Shown here: in pieces, positions 53,796 to 62,643 of the stretch
Numbering within the stretch: position 1 is the first letter of the stretch
Layout: each line of letters starts with the position of its first letter
DNA from: Cellulosimicrobium terreum
GTDB lineage: Bacteria > Actinomycetota > Actinomycetes > Actinomycetales > Cellulomonadaceae
Direction: 5' to 3'
Assembly (NCBI GenBank): GCA_014803435.1
Contig: JACYFD010000001.1
Location: 992,001 to 1,056,000, forward strand
Length of the DNA: 64,000 nucleotides
The notes under the pieces: model-generated
Told to the model about the DNA's origin: nothing
What the model saw: the letters and a program-made list of their open reading frames with translations, nothing else
Database searches by the model: none
Program-made: the position numbers and the translations under genes

Positions 53796-55312
53796 TGGCT
53801 CTCGTCGCCGGGATCGACACGTCCACGCAGTCCTGCAAGGTCGTCGTCCGCGACGCCGAGACCGGGGCGCTGCGGCGCTTCGGCTCGGCGAGCCACCCCG
53901 ACGGCACCGAGGTCGACCCCACCGCGTGGTGGGACGCCCTCGGTGCCGCGGTCGCGGCGGCCGGCGGTCTGGACGACGTCGCGGCGCTCGCCGTCGGTGG
54001 TCAGCAGCACGGGATGGTCGCGCTCGACGTCGACGGGAACGTGATCCGGCCGGCGCTGCTCTGGAACGACACGCGGTCCGCGGGCGCGGCCCGCGATCTC
54101 GTGGGCGAGCTCGGCGGCGGGGACCACGACAAGGGCGCCCAGGCGTGGGCCGACGCGATCGGGTCCGTCCCGGTCGCGTCGCTCACGGTCACCAAGCTGC
54201 GCTGGCTGCGCGACGCGGAGCCCCAGAACGCGGCGCGCGTGGCCGCCGTCGCGCTCCCGCACGACTGGCTGTCCTGGCGCATCGCCGGGTACGGGCCGGC
54301 GGGAGACCCGACGGCGCCGGGCGGTCCCGACCTGGACGCGCTCGTCACGGACGCGTCCGACGCGTCGGGGACGGGGTACTGGGACGCGACACGGGCCGCA
54401 GCGTCCGGCGAGACGTCCGACGACGGCCGCAGCGGGTACCGCCTCGACCTGCTCGAGCTCGCGCTCGGGCGGACGGACGTGGTGCTGCCGCGCGTCGTCG
54501 AGCCGTCGCAGGTCGCGGGCCGGGCGCACCCGTCCGTGGCCGGTGCGGGCGTCGAGGGTGGCGCGCTGCTCGGCCCGGGGGCCGGGGACAACGCGGGCGC
54601 CGCGCTCGGCCTGGGCATGGTCGCGGGCGACGTCGCGGTGTCGATCGGGACGTCCGGGGTGGTCTCGGCGGTCGCCGACGACCGCACGGGGGACGGGTCA
54701 GGCCTGGTCAACGGGTTCTCCGACGCCACGGGCCGGTACCTGCTGCTCGCGGTGACGCTCAACGCGAGCCGGGTGCTCGACGCCGCGCGCGAGGTCCTCG
54801 GCGTCGACCACGCCGGTCTGTCCCGGCTGGCTCTCCAGGCGCCGCCCGGCGCCGACGGGCTCGTCCTCGTGCCCTACCTCGAGGGCGAGCGCATGCCGAA
54901 CCGCCCCGACGCGACCGGGACGCTGCACGGCGTCACCCTCGCGACGTCGACCCCCGCGCACCTCGCGCGGGCGTTCGTCGAGGGCATGCTGTGCGGGCTG
55001 GCGGACGGCCTCGACGCGCTGCGCGCGCTCGGGGTCCGGGTGGAGCGCGTGCAGCTCATCGGCGGTGGTGCGCAGTCCGAGGCGGTCCGGCAGATCGCAC
55101 CGCAGGTCCTCGGCCTGCCGGTGACGATCCCGGAGCCGGGGGAGTACGTGGCCGACGGCGCAGCGCGCCAGGCGGCGTGGGTGCTCGCCGGTCACCGTGC
55201 CGGGACCGCGGTCGACCCACCGACCTGGGCCGCGTCGTCGGGCACCGTCAGCGAGGCCGACGAGGTCCCGGCGATCCGCGCGCAGTACGCCGCGGTCCGC
55301 GACCTCACCTGA
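53795..55312 (+). CDS. xylB: Xylulokinase
   Basis: 505 residues. FGGY kinase: [39 protein letters not shown], catalytic base region [17 protein letters not shown] (Asp), [10 protein letters not shown] and the C-terminal [24 protein letters not shown]. Phosphorylates xylulose to xylulose-5-phosphate. Ends before a perfect 38-bp palindrome. The whole xylose route (repressor, isomerase, kinase) is present but no xylose transporter is adjacent. Confidence 0.97.
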   Translation: MALVAGIDTSTQSCKVVVRDAETGALRRFGSASHPDGTEVDPTAWWDALGAAVAAAGGLDDVAALAVGGQQHGMVALDVDGNVIRPALLWNDTRSAGAARDLVGELGGGDHDKGAQAWADAIGSVPVASLTVTKLRWLRDAEPQNAARVAAVALPHDWLSWRIAGYGPAGDPTAPGGPDLDALVTDASDASGTGYWDATRAAASGETSDDGRSGYRLDLLELALGRTDVVLPRVVEPSQVAGRAHPSVAGAGVEGGALLGPGAGDNAGAALGLGMVAGDVAVSIGTSGVVSAVADDRTGDGSGLVNGFSDATGRYLLLAVTLNASRVLDAAREVLGVDHAGLSRLALQAPPGADGLVLVPYLEGERMPNRPDATGTLHGVTLATSTPAHLARAFVEGMLCGLADGLDALRALGVRVERVQLIGGGAQSEAVRQIAPQVLGLPVTIPEPGEYVADGAARQAAWVLAGHRAGTAVDPPTWAASSGTVSEADEVPAIRAQYAAVRDLT

Positions 55313-55322
55313 CTCGAGTCCG

Positions 55323-55360
55323 CGAGGTAGTACCCCGGTCCGGACCGGGGTACTACCTCG
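55323..55360 (+). terminator. Perfect 38-bp palindromic terminator of xylAB
   Basis: 19-bp arms that are exact complements; the outer part CGAGGTAGTACC is the same as in the terminator at 37619-37644. Located 10 nt after the xylB stop. Confidence 0.88.
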
Positions 55361-55397
55361 GCAGGTATGGCCAGGTTCGTGGGGCGGGTCTACGCTT

Positions 55398-55421
55398 GAA
55401 ATTCACTGCACGATGAATTTC
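55398..55421. promoter_or_regulatory. TetR-type operator before the ABC-2 exporter operon
   Basis: Perfect 8-bp inverted repeat GAAATTCA / TGAATTTC with an 8-nt spacer, next to a possible -10 (TACGCT, 55391-55396). AT-rich against the GC-rich background. Probably bound by the TetR protein encoded as last gene of the operon. Confidence 0.75.
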
Positions 55422-55443
55422 TGCCACGACCAGGAGGCGCACC

Positions 55444-56499
55444 GTGCGCGCGATGATGATGAAGGAGTTCCGCGAGCTGCGGCGCGACAGGCGCACCCTT
55501 GCGATGCTCGTCGCCCTGCCGCTGCTGCTGCTGATCGTGTTCGGCTACGCCGCGAACTTCACGGTCTCCGAGCTGAAGGTCGCCGTGGTCGGGTCGCAGT
55601 CGGACGCGGTCGTCCAGCGGATCGAGGGCGGCGACACCGGCGACGAGTCGCTCGACGTCGTCTCCTCGGACCCGGCAGGTACCGCGGCCGATGCGCACGA
55701 CCAGCTGCGCGACGACCACGCGGACCTCGCGATCGTCACCGGCGACGCGCTGCCCGGGTCGGCGGACGGCACCCCGCTGGTCTACATCGACGGGTCCAAC
55801 CTCTTCGCCGCGCAGGCCGCGAACGTCATGGTCGCGGGGCTCGGCGATGCGGTCGACTCCGAGATCCTCTTCAACCCGGACCTCGAGACCTCCTGGGTCA
55901 TGGTGCCCGCGCTGATCGGCCTGATCCTCACGTTCATCGGCACGATCATCACGAGCATCGGCCTGGTGCGCGAGCGCGAGGCGGGAACGCTGGAACAGCT
56001 CGCGGTCATGCCGTTCTCGTCGGCCGCGGTGATCCTCGGCAAGATCGCGCCGTACTTCCTGCTCGCGTGCTTCGACATGGTGGTCGTGACGCTGCTGGGC
56101 ATGGGGATCTTCGGCGTGCCGTTCGCCGGCAGCGTCGTCGCTTTCGTGCTCGGGGCGGGGATCTTCCTGTTCGTGGTCCTCGGCATGGGCGTGCTGATCT
56201 CGACGGTCTCCCAGACCACCGGCCAGGCGGTGCAGGTCGCGCTCATGACGCTGCTGCCGCAGGTGCTGCTGTCGGGCATGATCTTCCCGCTCGACGCGAT
56301 GGCGGCGGGCGTGCGGTGGATCGGCTACCTCCTGCCGCTGACGTGGTTCACCAAGATCTCCCAGGGCGTCATGCTGCGCGACGCGTCGTGGGACTACCTG
56401 TGGCTCCCGCTCGTGATCCTCACGGTCATGGCCGTGGTCATCTTCGGGGCCGCGACGCTGCGGCTCCGGCGCGAGATCTCCCCGAAGGGCGCCCGCTGA
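55444..56499 (+). CDS. ABC-2 type transporter permease (YbhR/YhhJ-like exporter)
   Basis: 351 residues from the GTG (AGGAGG at 6 nt). N-terminal membrane segment (LAMLVALPLLLLIVFGYAANF), large outside loop (~40-155), then five more membrane segments; EREAGTLEQLAVMPFSSAAVILGKIAPY is the conserved ABC-2 motif. Probably exports drugs or lipid-like compounds with the two ATPases encoded downstream; start of a four-gene operon. Confidence 0.92.
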   Translation: MRAMMMKEFRELRRDRRTLAMLVALPLLLLIVFGYAANFTVSELKVAVVGSQSDAVVQRIEGGDTGDESLDVVSSDPAGTAADAHDQLRDDHADLAIVTGDALPGSADGTPLVYIDGSNLFAAQAANVMVAGLGDAVDSEILFNPDLETSWVMVPALIGLILTFIGTIITSIGLVREREAGTLEQLAVMPFSSAAVILGKIAPYFLLACFDMVVVTLLGMGIFGVPFAGSVVAFVLGAGIFLFVVLGMGVLISTVSQTTGQAVQVALMTLLPQVLLSGMIFPLDAMAAGVRWIGYLLPLTWFTKISQGVMLRDASWDYLWLPLVILTVMAVVIFGAATLRLRREISPKGAR

Positions 56500-57371
56500 T
56501 GTGGGGCGCGCGTGACGTCACGGTCCGGTTCGACGGCGGGCACGGGCACGGTGCGGACGTCCCGCCCGCGCTGGACACCGTCACCGTGGACCTGCCGCGT
56601 GGAGAGGTCACGGCGCTCGTCGGGGGTGACGGTGCGGGCAAGACGACACTGCTGCGCACGTTGGTGCGCCGTGTCGCCCTCGCAGGCGGGTTTGTGGACG
56701 TCCCGCCGGTCGAGCGGATCGGGTTCCAACCCGCGACGTCGGGCGTGTGGCGCACGCTGTCCGTCGCGGAGAACGTGGAGTTCGTGGGTGCGGCGTACTC
56801 GATGGGCACCCGGGCGTCGGCGGCGCGCGCGGACGAGCTGCTGGGGCGGGCCGGACTGGACGGCGCGCGGGACCGCCTCGGCGGGCAGCTCTCGGGCGGC
56901 ATGCGCCAGAAGCTCGGGTTCTGCCTCGCGATGCTCCACGAGCCGGACCTGCTGCTGCTCGACGAGCCGAGCACCGGCGTCGACCCGGTGAGCCGGGTCG
57001 AGCTGTGGCGCCTGGTCGCCGAGGCCGCCGCCGCGGGCACCGCCGTCGCGCTCGCGACCACCTACCTCGACGAGGCCGAGCGCGCCGCGACCGTCGTCGC
57101 GCTGGACGCCGGGCGCGTCCTCGCCGCGTCCGACGCCGACGGCGTCGTCGCCGCGCTCCCCGGTCAGGTCACGGTGAGCGACCGGGGTCCGGACAGAGCC
57201 GCGATGCCCGACGACGGCACGCCCCTCTCGCTCGCCGACCGCACCTGGCGCCGTGGCACCCAGTTCCACACGTGGACCCCGCCGGGTGTGCAGCCACCAC
57301 CGGGGGAGCGGGTCACGCCCGACCTGGAGGACGCGCTCGTCGTGCTGGCGCTCGCCGGGAGCGCGTCATGA
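56499..57371 (+). CDS. ABC exporter ATP-binding protein 1 (YbhF N-half-like)
   Basis: 290 residues, ATG overlapping the previous stop by 1 nt. Walker A GGDGAGKTT, signature LSGGMRQKLGFCLAMLH, Walker B LLLLDEPSTGVD; switch-His position is Thr (LATTYLDEAERA). In E. coli YbhF two ABC domains are fused; here this half is separate. A C-terminal tail of ~75 residues follows the nucleotide domain. Confidence 0.92.
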   Translation: MWGARDVTVRFDGGHGHGADVPPALDTVTVDLPRGEVTALVGGDGAGKTTLLRTLVRRVALAGGFVDVPPVERIGFQPATSGVWRTLSVAENVEFVGAAYSMGTRASAARADELLGRAGLDGARDRLGGQLSGGMRQKLGFCLAMLHEPDLLLLDEPSTGVDPVSRVELWRLVAEAAAAGTAVALATTYLDEAERAATVVALDAGRVLAASDADGVVAALPGQVTVSDRGPDRAAMPDDGTPLSLADRTWRRGTQFHTWTPPGVQPPPGERVTPDLEDALVVLALAGSAS

Positions 57372-58303
57372 GCGGGCGGCACGCCCGCGAGGTGCCCGCC
57401 CACACGACGGACGCGTCCGCCGGGCCCGGCCCCGCGCCGTCGGGCACGCTGGTCGAGGCGACCGGCGTGGTGAAGACCTACGGCAGCCTGACCGCCGTCG
57501 ACGACGTGTCCCTGCGCGTGGGGCCCGGCGAGATCGTGGGTCTGCTCGGCGCGAACGGCGCGGGAAAGACGACGTTGCTGCGCGTGCTGCTCGCGCTGGA
57601 GGCCGCGGACGCCGGTGAGGTCAGGGTGCTCGGAACCGCGCCCGCGGCCGCTGACCGGCACGCGCTCGGGTACGTGCCGCAAGGGCTCGGGCTCTACACC
57701 GACCTGTCGGTGGACCAGAACGTCGAGTTCGTCGCGCACGCGTACTCCGTCACCGACCCGCCGCCGCTGCCGGTCGAGCTCGCCGCCGTGCGGCGGACGC
57801 TCGTCGCGCGGATCGGGCTCGGCCTGCAGCGCCGGCTCGCGTTCCACTGCGCCCTCCTGCACGCGCCGCGCCTGCTGATCCTCGACGAGCCGACGTCCGG
57901 CGTCGACCCGCTCGCGCGCGCCCGGCTGTGGGACACGATCCACGAGCAGGCCGAGGCCGGTGTCGGCGTGCTGGTCACGACGCACTACATGCAGGAGGCC
58001 ACGCAGTGCTCGCGGCTGGAGATCATGGCGCACGGGCGGCGCGTCGCGCACGGGACGGTCGACGACATCACCGCGGGGCGCGAGGCGGTCGTCGTGCGGA
58101 CCGACGACTGGGCCGCGGCTTTCGGGGCGCTCGCCGACGCAGGGCTGCCCGTGGTGCTCGACGGCCGGACCACGCGCGTCGCCGGGAGGCCGCCAGCGGA
58201 CGTCGAGGCGGCCCTGGCGAGGGCCGGGGTCGAGGCGAGCACCGCCGTCGTGCCCGCGACGCTCGAGGAGACGATGGTCCTCGTGGACCGGGGCGAAGCG
58301 TGA
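57368..58303 (+). CDS. ABC exporter ATP-binding protein 2 with degenerate signature motif
   Basis: 311 residues, ATGA overlap with ATPase 1. Walker A GANGAGKTT, Walker B LLILDEPTSGVD, switch His in VTTHYMQEATQ. The expected LSGGQ is replaced by the IGLGLQRR region, and ~20 residues of the helical domain before it are missing. Such half-sites occur in asymmetric exporters (YbhF C-half has an LPLG-type signature), so the pair could form one active and one weak ATP site. Confidence 0.88.
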   Translation: MSGRHAREVPAHTTDASAGPGPAPSGTLVEATGVVKTYGSLTAVDDVSLRVGPGEIVGLLGANGAGKTTLLRVLLALEAADAGEVRVLGTAPAAADRHALGYVPQGLGLYTDLSVDQNVEFVAHAYSVTDPPPLPVELAAVRRTLVARIGLGLQRRLAFHCALLHAPRLLILDEPTSGVDPLARARLWDTIHEQAEAGVGVLVTTHYMQEATQCSRLEIMAHGRRVAHGTVDDITAGREAVVVRTDDWAAAFGALADAGLPVVLDGRTTRVAGRPPADVEAALARAGVEASTAVVPATLEETMVLVDRGEA

Positions 58304-58932
58304 CGGGGCGTGGGTCGACCGGGCGGCGCGGGCGCCGACCGGGAGGCGGGGACACCCGCGGTCAGATCCTCTCGGCCGGTCGCGAGGAGTTCGCGCGGCA
58401 CGGGTTCGACGCCGCGACCGTGCGCGGGATCGCCGACCGCGCGGGTGTGGACCCGGCGATGATCCACCACTGGTTCGGCTCGAAGGAGAAGCTGTTCCAG
58501 GCGGTCGTGGACGCGCCGATGGACCCGCGGGACCTCCTGTCGGCGGACCTGCCGGACGACCTGGAGCGACTGGGCGAGCACCTCGTGCGGACCCTGCTGA
58601 CCGTGTGGGACTCGCCGACGGGCAGCGCCGCCCTCGTGGTCGTGCGCTCGTCGCTGCGCAGCTCGCGGGGCGCGGCGCTGCTCGGCGAGTTCGTCCGGAC
58701 GCGCGTGATCCGGACGGCCGTCGAGCCGCTCGGGCTCGACGAGGAGGAGGCACGGTGGCGCGGTGACCTCGTCGCGACCCAGCTCGCCGGGCTCGTCATG
58801 GTGCGGTACCTGCTCGGCCTGGAGCCGCTCGCGAGCGCACCCCACGACGTGGTCGTCGCGGCGGTCGCGCCCCAGGTCCAGCACTACCTCACGGGCGACG
58901 TCCCCGACCTGTCAGCACGCCACGGCACCTGA
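58300..58932 (+). CDS. TetR-family regulator of the ABC-2 exporter
   Basis: 210 residues, GTGA overlap with ATPase 2. HTH TVRGIADRAGVDPAMIHHWFGSKEKLFQAVV (residues ~40-70), then a TetR C-terminal domain (ALVVVRSSLRSSRGAALLGEFV; RGDLVATQLAGLVMVRYLLGLEPLA). Being last in the operon behind a TetR-type palindrome at 55398, it likely represses the whole exporter unit; the inducer would be an exported drug or metabolite. Confidence 0.92.
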   Translation: MTGRGSTGRRGRRPGGGDTRGQILSAGREEFARHGFDAATVRGIADRAGVDPAMIHHWFGSKEKLFQAVVDAPMDPRDLLSADLPDDLERLGEHLVRTLLTVWDSPTGSAALVVVRSSLRSSRGAALLGEFVRTRVIRTAVEPLGLDEEEARWRGDLVATQLAGLVMVRYLLGLEPLASAPHDVVVAAVAPQVQHYLTGDVPDLSARHGT

Positions 58933-58954
58933 GGGCGTCCGGCGCTGACAGGTC
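58906..58954. terminator. Bidirectional hairpin between TetR and trmL
   Basis: GACCTGTCAGC (58906-58916) pairs with GCTGACAGGTC (58944-58954) and ACGCC/GGCGT (58917-58921, 58934-58938) extends it inward. It uses the last codons of the TetR gene and the stop region of trmL. Confidence 0.6.
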
Positions 58955-59495
58955 ACGCGCCGCCGACGAATCCCGTCTGCCGCCACGCCTCGTACACCGC
59001 GACCGAGGCCGCGTTCGTCAGGTTGAGCGAGCGCCGACCGGGCACCATGGGGATCTTCAGCTGGTCGGTCAGGCGCGGGTGGGCGAGCACGTCGTCGGGC
59101 AGGCCGGTGGGCTCGGGGCCGAACAGCAGCACGTCGTCGGGCCGGTAGGTCACGTCGGTGTACGACGTCGTCGCGCGCGTCGTGAACGCGAACACCCGTC
59201 CCGGCAGGGTCGCGAGCGCCGCGTCGAGGTCCGCGTGCACCTCCACCGCGGCGAGGTCGTGGTAGTCGAGGCCCGCGCGCCGCAGCCGCGGCTCGTCCAT
59301 CTCGAACCCCAGCGGCTCGACGAGGTGCAGCCGGGCGCCCGTGAGCGCGGCCAGGCGGATCGCGTTGCCGGTGTTCCCCGGGATGCGGGGCTCGAAGAAC
59401 ACGACGTGCGGGACGGTCGACGGTGGCCGCGACCCCGGGTCCGCGACGTGCGGTCGCCAGTCGGTCTCGGGGCGGTGGTCAGGAGCGTCGGTCAC
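58953..59495 (-). CDS. trmL: tRNA (cytidine/uridine(34)-2'-O)-methyltransferase TrmL
   Basis: 180 residues from a GTG. SPOUT fold: VVFFEPRIPGNTGNAIRLAALTGARLHLVEPLGFEMDEPRLRRAGLDYHD, then LLFGPEPTGLPDDVL and IPMVPGRRSLNLTNAASVAVYEAWRQTGF, the trefoil-knot SAM-binding motifs. It methylates the wobble ribose of tRNA-Leu species. About 30 extra N-terminal residues precede the usual start. Divergent from the GyrB-like gene by 60 nt. Confidence 0.95.
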   Translation of the reverse strand: MTDAPDHRPETDWRPHVADPGSRPPSTVPHVVFFEPRIPGNTGNAIRLAALTGARLHLVEPLGFEMDEPRLRRAGLDYHDLAAVEVHADLDAALATLPGRVFAFTTRATTSYTDVTYRPDDVLLFGPEPTGLPDDVLAHPRLTDQLKIPMVPGRRSLNLTNAASVAVYEAWRQTGFVGGA

Positions 59496-59555
59496 GTCGT
59501 CGATTGTCCCCCGGGTCGGCCCCGTGCACGGACCCGGCCCGATAGGGTCGGGCGC

Positions 59556-60167
59556 ATGGTCGACGGTTCGCACGACTGGGTGAGCACGACGCACGAGTGG
59601 GCCTGGGAGGTCGACCACGAGCACCTCGCTGCGGTACGGGAGCGCGCGGGCGAGCTCGCCGCCGGCGGTGTCGCGCACCTCGTGCTCGAGGTGCTCGCGT
59701 ACGCCGACGAGGAGGCCGAGAGCCAGGACACGGTCGGCCGCGCCGTGGTGACGCGGCACGCGGACGGCTCGGTCTCCGTGGCGGACGACGGCCGCGGGAC
59801 CGACACGCGGCGCGACGGCGACGGCCGGGTGGTCCGCAAGCCGGTCATGGCGACGAAGGACCTGCGGTTCTTCGACGCCGACGACAGCCCTCGCCTTCCC
59901 GACGCACGTCCCCGCCGAGGCATGTCCACGGTCGCCGCGCTGAGCACCTGGCTCGAGCACACGAACCACCGCCGTGACGGCTCCTGGACGCAACGCTACG
60001 AGCACGGTGTCCCGGCCACCGGCCTGACCGCGCTCCCGCCGTCGTCCGCGACGGGCACGACGGTGCACTTCTGCGCAGACCCCGGACTGGTCGGGGCGTC
60101 CGCGCTCGACGACGGCCTGCTGGGCCGGTTCGAGCACCTCGACGTCGTGCTGCGCGACGAGAGCTGA
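59556..60167 (+). CDS. GyrB-like GHKL ATPase-domain protein with lost catalytic residues
   Basis: 203 residues. It follows the N-terminal domain of GyrB: AHLVLEVLAYADEEAES (GyrB HHLVYEVVDNSIDEALAG), DGSVSVADDGRGTDT (adenine-binding Asp region kept), STVAALSTWLE (GyrB VSVVNALS.WLE), RRDGSWTQRYEHGVP, TGTTVHFCADP. The Mg-binding Asn of EVVDN is gone (AYA) and the GGLHGVG lid is reduced to RRGMS. No transducer, toprim or gyrase B' domain follows. Probably not an active topoisomerase; may bind a nucleotide or mimic gyrase. Function unknown. Confidence 0.7.
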   Translation: MVDGSHDWVSTTHEWAWEVDHEHLAAVRERAGELAAGGVAHLVLEVLAYADEEAESQDTVGRAVVTRHADGSVSVADDGRGTDTRRDGDGRVVRKPVMATKDLRFFDADDSPRLPDARPRRGMSTVAALSTWLEHTNHRRDGSWTQRYEHGVPATGLTALPPSSATGTTVHFCADPGLVGASALDDGLLGRFEHLDVVLRDES

Positions 60168-60253
60168 CGGCGAGCCGGCATCCCGCCCCTCGTCGGGCGG
60201 GGCACCTCGTCGTGGTGCAGGGTGTGGTGGGGCTGCGACGAGGGGGAACTCGG

Positions 60254-60628
60254 ATGGACAGGGCCGCCGTCATGGCGTGGGTGGACGGGTACGAGCGCGC
60301 GTGGCGTGGCCAGGACAGGGGCGCGGTCGCCCGCCTGTTCACCGAGGACGCCCGGTATCTGCGCTCGCCGTACACCGACCCGCTCGTCGGGCTCGACGCG
60401 ATCGGCGACTTCTGGCTGGTCGACGACGGCGCGTCCTTCACGATGCGGGCGGAGCCCGTCGCGGTCGAGGGCCTGGACGCGGTCGTGCGCGTGGAGGTCG
60501 AGTACGCCGAGCCGGAGCACCAGGAGTACCGCGACCTGTGGATCCTGCGGTTCGCCGGGAACGGGCGGGTCGAGCACTTCGAGGAGTGGGCCTACTGGCC
60601 GGACAGGCCCTACACGGTCGACGGCTGA
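60254..60628 (+). CDS. SnoaL-like / NTF2-fold protein
   Basis: 124 residues from the ATG with GAGGGGGA upstream. MAWVDGYERAWRGQDRGAVARLFTEDARYLRSPYTDPLVGLDAIGDFW is the classical SnoaL-like start; WILRFAGNGRVEHFEEWAYWPDRPYT ends the barrel. Such small proteins are cyclases, isomerases or binding proteins of unknown substrate. Converges with the LysR gene, overlapping its end by 19 nt. Confidence 0.88.
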   Translation: MDRAAVMAWVDGYERAWRGQDRGAVARLFTEDARYLRSPYTDPLVGLDAIGDFWLVDDGASFTMRAEPVAVEGLDAVVRVEVEYAEPEHQEYRDLWILRFAGNGRVEHFEEWAYWPDRPYTVDG

Positions 60629-61548
60629 GGGGCCGGGCGCCGGTTGTCCGGCGCAACGCCGGCTCGCAGCACGCCGGCTCGCAACGCCTCGAGCGCGGCC
60701 CGTGCGGGCGGCGTCGCCGCGACGGTGTCGCGCACCAGCGCGTGGATCGAGCGCACCGGGGTGGGGCGGACGACGGGCACGGCGACGAGCCCGGGTGGCA
60801 GGTGCGTCGCGCTGAGCGCGGGGAGCACCGTCATGCCGACGCCCGCGGCGACGAACGCGAGCGCCGTGGGGTAGTCGTGGGCCTCGACGTGGAACGTCGG
60901 GGTGAACCCGGCCGCCAGGCACGCCTCGAGCAGGACGGACCGGCACCAGCCGCGCGCGAAGTCGTTGTCGATCCAGCGTTCGTCGACGAGCTCGACGAGC
61001 TCGATCGCCGTCCGCCCGGCGAGCTCGTGGTCGGCGGGCAGCGCGACGACGTACGGGTCGTCCAGCAGGTGGTGCGCCCGGAAGCCCTGGCCGGGTTCGT
61101 AGTCCTTCGGCACGACGGCGATCTGGACGTCGGCCCGCCGGTCCGGGTCGTCCGGGATCGAGTCGCTGAGCGACAGGTCGAGCCGGACGCCGGGGTAGTC
61201 GTTCGTGAGTCGGCGCACGACGGCGGGCAGCCAGGCCGCGCCGACGGAGGCGAAGTAGGCGATCGACAGGACACCGGTGCGACCCGCTCGCAGGTCGGCG
61301 ACGACCGCCTCGACCTCGCCGAGGCGCGCGAGGACGTCGTCGGCCTGGGCGGCGAGAGCGAGCCCTGCCGCGGTGGGCCGGACGCCTCGGCCGGCGCGCT
61401 CGAGGAGGGACAGCCCGGTCTCGCGCTGGAGCGCGGCCACGTGCTGGCTCACGGCCGACGGCGTGTAGCCCAGGTTCGCCGCTGCGGCCTGGACGGACCC
61501 GCTCGCGACGACGGAGCGGAAGATGCGGAGCCGGTGCACGTCGAGCAT
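60610..61548 (-). CDS. LysR-family transcriptional regulator
   Basis: 312 residues. Winged HTH VVASGSVQAAAANLGYTPSAVSQHVAALQRETGLSLLERAGRGVRPT (residues ~15-60), then a two-lobed ligand domain (LSIAYFASVGAAWLPAVVRRL, HLLDDPYVVALPADHELAGR, GVGMTVLPAL). Divergent from the EamA transporter gene (gap ~87 nt, with an ATCG-N6-CGAT dyad near 61606-61619), which it probably controls. Ligand unknown. Confidence 0.92.
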   Translation of the reverse strand: MLDVHRLRIFRSVVASGSVQAAAANLGYTPSAVSQHVAALQRETGLSLLERAGRGVRPTAAGLALAAQADDVLARLGEVEAVVADLRAGRTGVLSIAYFASVGAAWLPAVVRRLTNDYPGVRLDLSLSDSIPDDPDRRADVQIAVVPKDYEPGQGFRAHHLLDDPYVVALPADHELAGRTAIELVELVDERWIDNDFARGWCRSVLLEACLAAGFTPTFHVEAHDYPTALAFVAAGVGMTVLPALSATHLPPGLVAVPVVRPTPVRSIHALVRDTVAATPPARAALEALRAGVLRAGVAPDNRRPAPQPSTV

Positions 61549-61635
61549 GGTCCGACGATACAGCCGCACTGAACTGTCCGGTAGGTACACGTGCTGGTGC
61601 TTCATGATCGGCGTGGCGATGATCGAGGCATGGCC

Positions 61636-62631
61636 ATGTCGCAGAGGGTGTCGCAGCAGTCGCCGCAGCAGGAGTCGCGGGACCAGCGCACACGTCGCAC
61701 GGGCGTGCTCGTCCTCGTCGCCGCGGGCGTGACGGTCGTGCTCTGGGCGTCGGCGTTCGTCGGCGTGCGGGCCGCGGGTCACGACTTCTCGCCCGGTGCG
61801 CTCGCGCTCGGACGCCAGCTCGCGGGGTCCGTCGGTCTCACGGCGATCGTGCTCGTGCGCGCAGCCCGTCGTGCGGACCCGCTGTCCTCCGGTCCGGTCG
61901 CGAGCATCGTGTCCGGCCTCCCGCGGCTGCCGCGGGGGAGCACGCTCGTCGCCGTCGTGGCCTGGGGCGTCGCCTGGTTCGCGCTCTACAACCTCGCGCT
62001 CAACGCGGCCGAGCAGCACCTCGACGCCGGCACGACCGCGCTCCTCGTCAACGTCGCTCCCGTCCTCGTCGCCGTCCTCGCCGGGACGCTCCTCGGGGAA
62101 GGGTTCCCCCGGCGGCTCCTCGCCGGGATGGCGGTGGCCTTCTCCGGGGTCGCGGTCATCACGGTGACCACCTCGACCGGCCGGGCGGACGTGGTCGGGG
62201 TGGCCCTCGGTCTCGGCGCCGCAGCGCTCTACGCCGGTTCCGCCACTGCCCAGAAGCGGCTGCTGTCCCGGGTCGACGCGCTCACCATGACCTGGCTCGG
62301 CTGCGTCGCGGGCACCGTCGCGTGCCTCCCGTTCGCGCCCGCGCTCCTGCGCGAGATCGCGGTGGCACCGGGGTCGTCGACCGCGGCGGTGCTCTACCTC
62401 GGGTTCTTCCCCACCGCGGTGGCGTTCACGACCTGGGGCTACGCGCTCTCCCGGACCAGCGCCGGCCGCCTGGCGGCGTCGACGTACCTCGTCCCGTCGC
62501 TCGTCGTCGTGCTCTCCTGGGCGCTGCTGGCCGAGGTGCCCGCCCCGTTCGCCCTCGTCGGCGGGCTGCTGAGCCTCGCGGGTGTCGCCCTCGCGACGCT
62601 CCCGGGCCGACGCCGTCGCGAGGGCCGCTGA
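61636..62631 (+). CDS. EamA/DMT-family metabolite exporter
   Basis: 331 residues from the ATG at 61636, which has GAGG at 7 nt; the ATG at 61630 is too close to it. Ten predicted membrane segments in two EamA repeats (LVAAGVTVVLWASAFVGVRAAGHDFSPGALALGRQL; ALGLGAAALYAGSATAQKRLLSRVDALTMTWLGC). AEQHLDAGTTALLVNVAPVLVAVLA is typical. RhaT/EamA proteins export amino acids or other small metabolites. Regulated by the divergent LysR gene (inference). Confidence 0.93.
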   Translation: MSQRVSQQSPQQESRDQRTRRTGVLVLVAAGVTVVLWASAFVGVRAAGHDFSPGALALGRQLAGSVGLTAIVLVRAARRADPLSSGPVASIVSGLPRLPRGSTLVAVVAWGVAWFALYNLALNAAEQHLDAGTTALLVNVAPVLVAVLAGTLLGEGFPRRLLAGMAVAFSGVAVITVTTSTGRADVVGVALGLGAAALYAGSATAQKRLLSRVDALTMTWLGCVAGTVACLPFAPALLREIAVAPGSSTAAVLYLGFFPTAVAFTTWGYALSRTSAGRLAASTYLVPSLVVVLSWALLAEVPAPFALVGGLLSLAGVALATLPGRRRREGR

Positions 62632-62643
62632 ACCCCGCCCGCG

